Assembly (NCBI GenBank): GCA_965112735.1
Contig: OZ218950.1
Location: forward strand, 5,952,001-6,016,000
Direction of reading: 5' to 3'
DNA length: 64,000 nt
Source of the DNA: Phaeosaccion multiseriatum
Lineage: Eukaryota > Ochrophyta, other classes
In this document: piece after piece, positions 55,854-64,000 of the stretch
How the letters are laid out: each line of letters begins with the position of its first letter
Numbering within the stretch: position 1 is the first letter of the stretch
Notes under the pieces: model-generated
Database searches by the model: none
The model's input: the letters and a program-made list of their open reading frames with translations, nothing else
What the model was told of the DNA's origin: nothing
Position numbers and translations under genes: made by a program

Positions 55854-57680
55854 ATGAGTGATACCTGCGGAGCGCGGGCCTTGAGTACTGTGGCCAGCCT
55901 TTTCCCGACACACAAGGCCCTGTGGGGAGTGTGCAAGGAGGTGGACAAGCTCACGTGCCGCACTCTGGTCCTTAGCGCCGACATGCCTGGTGATGTCAAG
56001 AGGCGCATGCTTAGCATGCTGGAGGAGCAGCAGCAGAAAGACGAGGAGAAGCACCATACTGCATCTTCTTCTTGGTCGGGGACTAGGCCTGCTGCTGCCG
56101 CAGATCAGGATACGCTGGAAAGGGGGGGGAAGCGGGCAAAGGGAAGGGCACAGCGCCAGCTGCCCGAGAGCTCACAGCGCGATGAGACTGGGCCGGGGAA
56201 TGAGAGGCGCTTATTTTGCGTGATCGCCGTGCGTCTCGGCGCCCGGAGTCGATGCGGCCGTTCTGCCCCTGAAGAGGCTCTCGTTGTCAAAGTGTTGTCC
56301 ATGTTGCCACGGTCCGCGAAGCGTGTGCTCTTCTCTGAGGCTTTCAATCAGTCTGATGTGATCCTGCCGAGCTCGCTGGAGGAGGTGACATTCGGGAGTG
56401 ACTTTGACAGACCCATCGCTTTCCCTCCCTCGCTGAGGAAGCTTACTTTCGACTTGTATTCGGCGTTCAATCAGCCTGATGTGATCCTGCCGAGCGCGCT
56501 GGAGGAGGTGACATTCGGGAAGGACTTTAACAGACCCATCGTTTTCCCTCCCTCGCTGAGGAAGCTTACTTTTGCTGAGGGCTCGCTGTTCAATCAGCCT
56601 GATGTGATCCTGCCGGGCTCGCTGGAGGAGGTGACATTCTGGAAGTGTTTTAACAGACCCATCGCTTTCCCTCCATCGCTGAGGAAGCTTACTTTTGCTG
56701 TGGGCTCGCCGTTCAATGAACCTGATGTGATCCTGCCGAGCTCGCTGGAGGAGGTGGGATTCGGGAAGTGTTTTAACAGACCCATCGCTTTCCCTCCCTC
56801 GCTGAGGAAGCTTACTTTTAAAGCGGACTCGCGGTTCAATCAGTCTGATGTTATCCTGCCGAGCTCGCTGGAGGAGTTGACATTCGGGGAGGACTTTAAC
56901 AGACCCATCGCTTTCCCTGCCTCGCTGAGGAAGCTCACTTTTTACGAGTACTCGCAGTTCAATCAGCCTGACGTGTTGTTGCCGAGCTCGCTGGAGGAGG
57001 TGACATTCGGGAGTGACTTTGACAGACCCATCGCTTTCCCTCCCTCGCTGAGGAAGCTTATTTTCCACTGGGATTCAGCGTTCAATCAGCCTGATGTGTT
57101 GTTGCCGAGCTCGCTGGAGGAGGTGACATTCGGGAAGGACTTTAACAAACCCGTCGCTTTCCCTCCCTCGCTGAGGAAGCTTACTTTCTGCTTCAATTCG
57201 GCGTTCAATCAGCCTGATGTGTTGTTGCCGAGCTCGCTGGAGGAGGTGACATTCGGGCGGCGCTTCAACAGACCCATCGCTTTCCCTCCCTCGCTGAGGA
57301 AGCTTACTTTCGACTTGGACTCGGCGTTCAATCAGCCTGATGTGTTGTTGCCGAGCTCGCTGGAGGAGGTGACATTCGGGAAGCGTTTTAACAGACCCAT
57401 CGCTTTCCCTCCCTCGCTGAGGAAGCTTGCTTTCAGCTGGAATTCGGCGTTCAATCAGCAGTTGATTCTTCCTTGTGGTGTGGAGGAGGTGTTGATGGGG
57501 GGCGGCTTTAATCATCCCTTGCAGCTCCCTGCGTCTCTGCGGAGGCTGACGCTGGTAGAGAGCTACACCTGTCCATTGACGGACCTGCCTGCTGGCCTCC
57601 AGTATCTCGAGGTTAGCAGGTATCTCCCGCTGCCCGCAGATCTGCCGGAGGGGCTCCGCGTGGAGTACAACTATTCTTGA
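55854..57680 (+). CDS. FNIP-repeat protein E (9 modules)
   Basis: Single exon, 608 aa. N-terminal region as in the siblings (one serine fewer in the Ser run), nine modules, and cap ending LRVEYNYS. Framework changes are slightly more frequent than in the others (FNEPDV in module 4, WKCF and GKCF slots, PASLRKL in module 5). The unit has an intact 5' flank, so it is the best available empty-site reference for the LINE in unit D. Confidence 0.88.
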   Translation: MSDTCGARALSTVASLFPTHKALWGVCKEVDKLTCRTLVLSADMPGDVKRRMLSMLEEQQQKDEEKHHTASSSWSGTRPAAAADQDTLERGGKRAKGRAQRQLPESSQRDETGPGNERRLFCVIAVRLGARSRCGRSAPEEALVVKVLSMLPRSAKRVLFSEAFNQSDVILPSSLEEVTFGSDFDRPIAFPPSLRKLTFDLYSAFNQPDVILPSALEEVTFGKDFNRPIVFPPSLRKLTFAEGSLFNQPDVILPGSLEEVTFWKCFNRPIAFPPSLRKLTFAVGSPFNEPDVILPSSLEEVGFGKCFNRPIAFPPSLRKLTFKADSRFNQSDVILPSSLEELTFGEDFNRPIAFPASLRKLTFYEYSQFNQPDVLLPSSLEEVTFGSDFDRPIAFPPSLRKLIFHWDSAFNQPDVLLPSSLEEVTFGKDFNKPVAFPPSLRKLTFCFNSAFNQPDVLLPSSLEEVTFGRRFNRPIAFPPSLRKLTFDLDSAFNQPDVLLPSSLEEVTFGKRFNRPIAFPPSLRKLAFSWNSAFNQQLILPCGVEEVLMGGGFNHPLQLPASLRRLTLVESYTCPLTDLPAGLQYLEVSRYLPLPADLPEGLRVEYNYS

Positions 57681-58163
57681 CATAGAAGCTCTCCCGTTTT
57701 CCCGAGCCTTGCGAAGGAATCAGAAGCGGGGCAGAGTTGCGAAGGAATCAGACGCCCTCTGCAAGCCAGGAGGAGGAGAGGAGGCCCCATCCAGGTGTGT
57801 GCCAAGAGAGGCGGGTGTGCGGAGTGGTGGGGTCTGTGTAGGTACTGTGTAGGCAGGAGCTTGGGCTTGCACTCGCTCGCTGTGGGCGGTGGTGGTCAGC
57901 GGAGTCGGAGTCAGGCCTGAATGCAACCCCCTTCCTCTGAACTGACTCATTTCGCTGTTGCTCTCCCTGCTTGCCTGCCGGTTAGGTGGGAAGAAAGCGG
58001 CCTGTCTACCACGGGAGAAGAGGGCAGAAGGGGTCGAGACTCCGAAGAGGAGGAGCGGTAGGCGGAGGAAGTGTTGATCGCTTCGCGGGGAAGGAAGGGG
58101 GCAGGGAGGCAGGGAGGCAGGAAGGAAGGCAGAAGGGAAGGAAGGAGAGAAGGAAGGAAGGAA

Positions 58164-58260
<97 letters not shown>

Positions 58261-58301
58261 GAAGGGCGCAACGAGAGGGGGGCCGGTTCGGGTTTAGAGC
58301 A

Positions 58302-58333
<32 letters not shown>

Positions 58334-58445
58334 ATGGCACGCCACTGAGACGGGAGGCAGGCGCCGCTGAAGCCTAGGCAATGAGGAGAAGGAGGAGGAG
58401 GAGGAGCGGAAGCGGTAGATGCAGCCGCTACAGGTATGAGTCCCT
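57681..58445. other. 3' flank of FNIP gene E and right end of the array
   Basis: Same flank as in the other units but with a (GAAA)n expansion at about 58165-58259 and short (GAT)n at 58303-58332. Homology ends at the unit junction sequence GTATGAGTCCCTGCTCTC. Confidence 0.6.
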
Positions 58446-59945
58446 GCTCTCTGCGTCCCGAGCGGGGCAGGAGCTGGAGGGATAGGAGGAGACGGAGGAA
58501 AAGCAGCAGTAGGAGTGGTAGAGATGGCGCAAGGGAGAGGAGGATGAGAGAACAGAAGGAGGGCTGCAGTAGCCGTGTGGGAGAAGTGAAGGGGACCTGC
58601 ATCAGCCCGGTGGCAACAAACAGCGAAGGGGGTCGCTGCGATGAGAGCCGCATGAGTTAAAGTCATGGCATTGTGTTCTTGTGTCGTGTTGGCACAGGCC
58701 GCGAGAGGGGCCGATGCTCACTCGATAGCACGACAAACCACAGGGGGGGCATAGAGTGAATGTGTGCACGAGGGTGAGTGTCGTGAGTTTTTTTTTTTTT
58801 TTGCGACCTCACTCGTACTAGTATCTTAATTTTAGTTAGTGTACATGATACCAAATACAAGAATGTAGGACTCAAAAGTGATCAGCAGTGCCGTACGCAT
58901 ACGGAGTTGGTTGTTGGGCACGGCTTGGCTCCCTGTGCCGCATCCGTGAGAAGCAACCCCCATGAGTCCCCAGTCCAGCGTGGTCGCTGCTTCGTTGGCA
59001 GGCATGGTGCCCCGAAGCAGGGTGCCGTACTCTTTGTACACAAGGGCCAGGTACAGCTTGCGCTTCTTTTCCGAACACAAGTGTTTCCTCCTCCTCCTCC
59101 TCCTCCTCTCCTCGTATATATATATACACATATATGTGTGTGTGTATATATACCCAAGTGGCCGTCAGTCCCCAAGGGGCCATAAACTGAAGAACCATCT
59201 TTCTTTCCAAGGGCCGGCTCTAAGCACGTTAGGCCCCGCACATAGGCAGGACACACACTACCCACCATACGGGCGGTGTGTCTGTAACTCCCTTCATTCT
59301 ACTCCATACTCCATACTCCATGTGTGAGCGAGGCGCTGAGGCGAGGTGCTGCATGTACATGATGCCCCCCCCCCCCCCCCCTTTTTCTCCTCGTTCTCTT
59401 CCTTCTCCTCTCTCTCTCTCTTCTCTGTTGCCCTCTCACCTTCGCTCACGCCTGTCGTGGGTGGAACTAAGTTCTTGCCCGGTCGGGGCCGATACCGATA
59501 TGACTGGTCATGAATATGAATAACCATATGACCATTCATGACCGTCGGAGCCAGCATCAGCAGTAGATCCGTCAGGCTTGCGAGGTCACGCCATCCATTG
59601 CTAATACTTGCGCTCACTTGATCAGTCAGACAGTCAGTCCGTCCGTCCGTCCGTCAGTCAGTCAGCCAGCGAGTCAGCCAGTCAGCCAGTCAGCCAATCA
59701 GGCAGTCAGGCAGTCAGGCAGACAGGCAAGAAGGCAGCCAGCCAGGGGCAGCCCTGTCGTGGGATGAGGGAGCGAGGGCCACACGGCAGCAAGGCAAACC
59801 ATCTGCTCATGTCTCTTGCTCTCCCTGTCTGCTTGTTGTTCTTGTCGCAGTGCATTGCTACAGCCGTTGGCAAGCAATGAGAAGACAGCCTTCCTTCTTC
59901 GTCATCTCTCTGCTCGTGCATGTAACTCAGGCCTTGCTCAGGCAC
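58446..59945. other. gene-poor region with one candidate minus-strand exon
   Basis: Mostly low-complexity (poly-T, CTC, TA, GTCA and CAGG runs). On the minus strand 59078 to about 58852 is an open frame that does not look repetitive: RKLYLALVYKEYGTLLRGTM, then PANEAATTLDWGLMG, ending FGIMYTN and stop. An acceptor-like GGAAAAG precedes it. The family is not recognised, and it may be chance. Confidence 0.3.
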
Positions 59946-60788
59946 TCATTCTCCCGATTTGGAGCTCAAAAGTCTCTGCTTGAGCTTAGCGGCAGCCTCG
60001 CCATTCGCCGCCGCATCTGCCGATCCTGCTTCGGCAGGCTTGACGGCGCTGCCTGCTTCTTCTTCTTCTGCTGCTGCTGTGCCCCCCGCTGCCCCCTTGA
60101 GCGGCTGCTTCTGCGCTTGTTCTTCATCGTCATCCATAGAAAAGCTCGTCAGTGCTTGAGTCTGCTGCCGTTTGCGCTTCTTCCGCTTCGCTTCCAGCTG
60201 TTGGTAGCACAGCAGCAGCAGAGGGAGGGGCAGGTCGAGGAGAAGCATAGGCGTGAGATTTTGCACACCTTATAGGGGACATGCACAGTCACATGCTACA
60301 AATCAGATACAGTGCACAGCACCGGCTAGGCCCTTTACCCTTTGTTACCTTGTCGGACTTTCTCCGCTCCTTGGCCTCTGCCTTCTTCTTCTCCTCCTTC
60401 TCCCTCTCCTCCCTTCCCTCCAATTCTAGCTTGGCCTTTACGAAGTCCTCCTTAGTGGCCAGTCCCACCGTCTTTTGACTGAGAAGAGAGGTCGAGTCCA
60501 CCGTCTTTGCGGTAAACCTGTGGATGCAGACAGGAAAGAGAGCGTCGTCGTTAATTCCCTCCCCCCCATAAACCATGCTATTCCCCACCCGCACCTGCTA
60601 TCGCCCGTGAGGGCTGACTCAAGACTCTTCCAAGATGCTCCGTCCTTCTCCAGCCCCCTCGCAATCAATCCCGCCTCCTTCTTTTGCTGCCTCTTGGGGA
60701 TGGTCCCACCCCTCCTCGCCCTCCCCTCGCCATCTCCTTTACTGCCCTCGAACACTGCTCCCTCATCACTCGCGAAAGCGGCTTTCAT
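59946..60788 (-). CDS. XAP5/FAM50-like protein, N-terminal part only
   Basis: Three exons: 60788-60595, 60517-60349 and 60197-59946, giving 204 aa. Similarity to XAP5/FAM50, a conserved nuclear protein linked to splicing and the plant clock, is in the central part: FTAKTVDSTSLLSQKTVGLA then TKEDFVKAKLELE, a charged coiled coil, KRKKRKRQQ and the acidic SFSMDDDEE. In known members the coiled coil and acidic stretch are followed by a large conserved C-terminal domain. Here the frame instead ends after an Ala/Glu/Gly-rich stretch and KLKQRLLSSKSGE. No further exon was found downstream. The start is taken as the ATG before KAAFASDEGAVFEG. The frame is open further upstream without another ATG. 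Confidence 0.62.
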
Positions 60789-60996
60789 AAGCAGGCCAGG
60801 AAGAGTATATCCTGACTGCAGGGACGGAGCTCTTCTGTCCTCCTCCTCGTCCTTCCTGTCCAGTTGTAGTTTCAGCTCATTGATTCCTTGGCTTACTAAC
60901 CTTTTTTTCCCCCTTTCATTCTCTTCCACCCTTTGCTCTGTTCGGTACGCGGTGCCCACACGTAGAGAAGGGTTGTGATCACCGACACATCACAAT
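60789..60996. promoter_or_regulatory. bidirectional upstream region of XAP5-like and LRR genes
   Basis: 208 bp between divergent ATGs. T-rich at 60900-60910. No element recognised. Confidence 0.45.
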
Positions 60997-62997
60997 ATGG
61001 CTTCCGCGGAGGGTGTTGGAGCCAAGCAGGACGAAGAAAGGGAGGAGGAGGTGAGGGAGACACAAAAACAAACAGAGAAATTGAAACGCCAAATCACCTC
61101 TCTGCTGTTTCCTCTCCCACTTTTATTGTCTAAGATCAAAACCAGGCTTGATCACGCGCGGAAAACCATGGCAACAGTGCTTCACCTCGACACCTTGAAC
61201 ATGGGGGTGAGTGAAAATGAAAGAATATAAGGGGGGCGAGAGGCAAGACTTTAATGCTGACCACTTCCCTCCGTCGGGTTGCCTCCGTCTCCCCCCCCCC
61301 CCCCTCCCCAGATGGTTCCTAAGGCACTGTCTTTCATCGGTCACTACCCGTGCCTGCGGGTACTGGACATGCGAGACAACCAACTCGTGATGCTGCCCTC
61401 TGCCATGTTCACCATCCTCACCCACCTTGAGGAGCTGCGACTGCAGAACGTACGTGTGCAACAAGGTCTATCTAGACATAGAGCTCCTTTGGGAAGAAGC
61501 CAAGTCACTCTTAGACGAAGAGGTGAAGCCCCTCGAGTGGTGCAAGCCTTCGAAATTTCTTGCATTGTGGCCTCGGGTAGGAAATCAAACTCTTTTCCTC
61601 ATGAAAGCCATTATTACTTAGCAGCAAAAATTGCTTCACTGCTGCTGCCCGGCTTTGAAGATGCATCCTCACTCCTCCCCCCCCCCCCCCAATTTCCCCT
61701 CAAACCGCCCCGCTTCGTCGCCGACCCCAACGCTGCACTGCATAGAACCAATTGAGCTACCTCCCGGAGAGCCTCTCTGATCTCCATCAGCTCAAAGTGC
61801 TGAATCTCAGCAACAATGCCCTGGAGGAGATGCCGGAGGGACTCTTCGTGCTTGAGCAGCTCGAGAAGCTGAACATCTCCGACAACAGGTGGGCGAGTGA
61901 GTGAGTGAGTGAGTGAGTACGTGAGTGAGTGAGTGAGTGAGTGGTGAGGGTGAGGAGATGGTGGCAAGTAGAGGAGGACGGAGCGAGGGCAGAAGAGGGA
62001 GAGTCCATGGCATTCGAAAACGTGCAGGGAAAGGACATGAGTAGGGCCCGGAGGGAGGAGGAGGAGGAGGAGGAGGAGCAGGAATGAATGGAACATTGAC
62101 CCCGTCACTGATCAGCTCTCTTGCCGGCCTTGTCTTGATGCCCCCCCCCCCCTCCATCGCCCTGTGTGTGTGCGTGCTCGATTAGGCTGGAGGTGCTAGT
62201 TCCTCACTTCGGGCTACTCACTCACTTGAAGGAGCTACTCCTGGCCAGGAACCCATTCAGCGTAGTCCCTCCCGAGGTGAGAGAAAGGCATCTGTGGGGA
62301 GGGGGGAAGAAAGAAGTGAGAGGTCCTCCTTGTACACCCCGTGTCCATCGCTCCTCAACCGCAGACTTGAGGAGGTATGATAGATGCATGCACCCACCAC
62401 TCGAAGCGCGGCTGCCTCTACTTGTACTTGCTTTCCTTACACCACTAGCTCCTCCTCTGTGCACTACACACACACGCTCTCTCTCTCCCACTCTCTCTCT
62501 CTCTCTGTTGCGCTTCTTTCTACCCACCTGCTTTACGACAGCTGAAGGCCCTGACGGAGCTGACGAGATTCGACGTGAGTGGCAACCCCATCACGATCAT
62601 ACCCGAGACTCTGCAGCGCCTGCACGCCAAGGGAGAGCTGCTGCGGTAAGTCACTCACTGAGCTAGTACATGGTGTCAGTCAGTCAGTCAGTCAGTCAGT
62701 CAGTCCTCGCGTTCACTCTCTCTCTCATTCACTCTCTCTCTATCCTTCTCTCTCTCTCTCCCTCCTTCTCTCCCTCTCTCCCTCTCTCCCTCTCCTTCTT
62801 TCCCTCTCTCTCTCTCTCCCCCTCCTCTTTCTGTCTTCGTATGCCTACCCCACCCCACCGGCCACTCTCTCCCCAGCGACAAGGAGCGCAGGAAGGGCCT
62901 GATCAGACGGGCTCTCGCCGTGCGCACGAGAACTAGAGCCGCGTACAGGAAACAGATCCTCGGCCCTTCGCCTCTGCTAGGGGGGGTGGCGTCTTGA
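60997..62997 (+). CDS. leucine-rich-repeat protein
   Basis: Seven exons: 60997-61050, 61135-61206, 61312-61449, 61746-61888, 62186-62276, 62542-62645, 62877-62997, giving 240 aa. At least six 23-residue LRRs of the SDS22/Ras-group type follow each other: LRVLDMRDNQLVMLP, LEELRLQNNQLSYLP, LKVLNLSNNALEEMP, LEKLNISDNRLEVLV, LKELLLARNPFSVVP, LTRFDVSGNPITIIP. A basic tail (KERRKGLIRRALAVRTRTR) ends the protein. It has no signal peptide or membrane segment, so it is probably an intracellular protein-interaction module. Introns mostly fall within or just after the LxxNxL segments. The donor at 61889 lies just before a (GTGA)n tract. Start chosen because it is the first ATG and joins in phase. Confidence 0.88.
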
Positions 62998-63199
62998 AGG
63001 AACGGATGGCACTGGATGGAAGGGAGTGAGGGAGGGACGGACGGCAGGGGGGGAGGGGGGGGGGGCTTCTGCTGTGCCGCTACTACTCCCCCATTTACTG
63101 CCATCCCCCAATGCCGAGGGGTAAGGATTCTTCGTTCCTTCGGGAGATGAGGTGCCTTTTGCTTGCAACCCGCTTGCATCAAGGCCCACAAAGGCACGG

Positions 63200-63485
63200 T
63201 ATCGGATGGCAGCAGAGGGCAGTGGATGGCAGCAGAGGGCAGTGGATGGCAGCAGAGGGCAGTGGATGGCAGCAGAGGGCAGTGGATGGCAGCAGAGGGC
63301 AGTGGATGGCAGCAGAGGGCAGTGGATGGCAGCAGAGGGCAGTGGATGGCAGCAGAGGGCAGTGGATGGCAGTAGAGGGTAGTGGATGGCAGCAGAGGGC
63401 AGTGGATGGCAGCAGAGGGCAGTGGATGGCAGCAGAGAACAATGGTTGGCAGCAGAGTGTAGCGGATGGCAGTTGAGGGTATCAG
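63200..63485. repeat. 20-bp minisatellite
   Basis: GTGGATGGCAGCAGAGGGCA is repeated about 13 times, decaying at the right end. It is open in all forward frames with a 20-residue period, an artefact of the 20-bp unit. The core GGATGGCAGTGGATGG is also found singly elsewhere. Confidence 0.92.
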
Positions 63486-63829
63486 ATGGAGGCAGAGGGC
63501 CTGGGAGAAATGGGCGGGTCGGCTCACACGGGGTTGGGGTGTCGACTTTGGGTGTCGACTTAGGGTGTCGACTTTGTGCTCCGGTGCTCTCTCCTCCTCC
63601 GCCTCCAGCCAAGGCACCACACAGAGAGGACACGGACATCGCAGGTCGGTGGGGTGGATGAGAGGAGCGAGGAGCATGCCCAAAGTGTCAGGAAGTACCA
63701 AGTGTCAGGATCAGCGAAAGGTGGTGAGGACAGGACATGGTCAGCTCAGACAGTGTCAGGTGTCAGGACGTGGCGACAACAATAGGTTTCCGCGCCCCGC
63801 TGGACATACGGCCCATACTGCCTCAGAGC

Positions 63830-63945
63830 CTTGGAGCCTGCCTCAGAGTGAGTATCTTGCTGCCTCAGAGTGAGTATCTTGCTGCCTCAGAGTGAGTATC
63901 TTGCTGCCTCAGAGTGAGTATCTTTCGATATCTTGCTGCCTCAGA
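63830..63945. repeat. 22-bp tandem repeat
   Basis: CTGCCTCAGAGTGAGTATCT plus TG, four to five copies with a degenerate end. Confidence 0.85.
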
Positions 63946-64000
63946 CAGATGGATGGGCGGCAACACTTCTACTCCTCGGGGATGAGGGTGAGGGGGGGTT

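Larger units (their letters stand above)
62998..64000. other. gene-free right end with tandem repeats
   Basis: No supported coding exon. Holds the two repeats listed next, plus GGTGTCGACTT x3 near 63536-63570. Confidence 0.55.

Noticed and set aside
63111-63476. Repeat-protein ORFs (GSGWQQRAVD) in three frames
   Set aside because: The same 20-bp repeat is open in all forward frames; no splice or start context.

Overview
The window is eukaryotic nuclear DNA: GC-rich, spliceosomal genes (GT-AG introns, mostly GTGAGT, GTGCGT or GTAAGT donors with CT-rich acceptors), long microsatellites and minisatellites in introns, and coding sequences carrying Gly, Ala, Gln and Glu runs. A YjbQ-family gene with a signal-like leader, a wax-type (CER1) domain, a ferric-reductase/NOX gene and the intron style would fit a photosynthetic stramenopile, perhaps a eustigmatophyte such as Nannochloropsis. 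That placement is an inference of low to moderate confidence. All exon models below were built by hand from reading frame, splice signals and phase.

Layout: (1) 0.3-2.9 kb, 3' part of an MDR-type alcohol dehydrogenase (+). (2) 3.6-8.0 kb, an 11-exon ferric reductase/NADPH oxidase (-). (3) 8.9-11.7 kb, a PX-domain sorting-nexin-like gene (+), with a 5'-truncated LINE between (2) and (3). (4) 10-23 kb, a tandem array whose unit is [headless tail of the PX gene + intronless FNIP-repeat gene + 3' flank]. Three FNIP genes (A, B, C) lie here, and two more (D, E) at 51.5-57.7 kb. (5) 23.5-25.1 kb, an ankyrin-repeat gene (-), head to head with (6) a YjbQ/UPF0047 gene (+, 25.3-28.7 kb) that needs two microexons of 18 and 5 nt. 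(7) 29.7-39.8 kb, a 2,677-aa protein (-) with a C-terminal ASH/MSP-like region resembling CEP192/SPD-2. (8) 40.2-49.4 kb, an 18-exon gene (+) that joins membrane segments, a CER1/WAX2 C-terminal domain and a flavin-containing monooxygenase in one open frame. (9) 49.7-51.35 kb, the 3' part of a LINE (-) inserted in a FNIP unit. (10) 59.9-60.8 kb, an XAP5/FAM50-like gene (-), head to head with (11) a leucine-rich-repeat gene (+, 61.0-63.0 kb).

The single-copy genes form four head-to-head pairs sharing short upstream regions. The most unusual features are the FNIP family (5, 14, 11, 11 and 9 modules with a frozen framework and a few variable slots), the CER1-FMO fusion, a 17-bp motif inserted about 19 times in two neighbouring genes, and the microexons.
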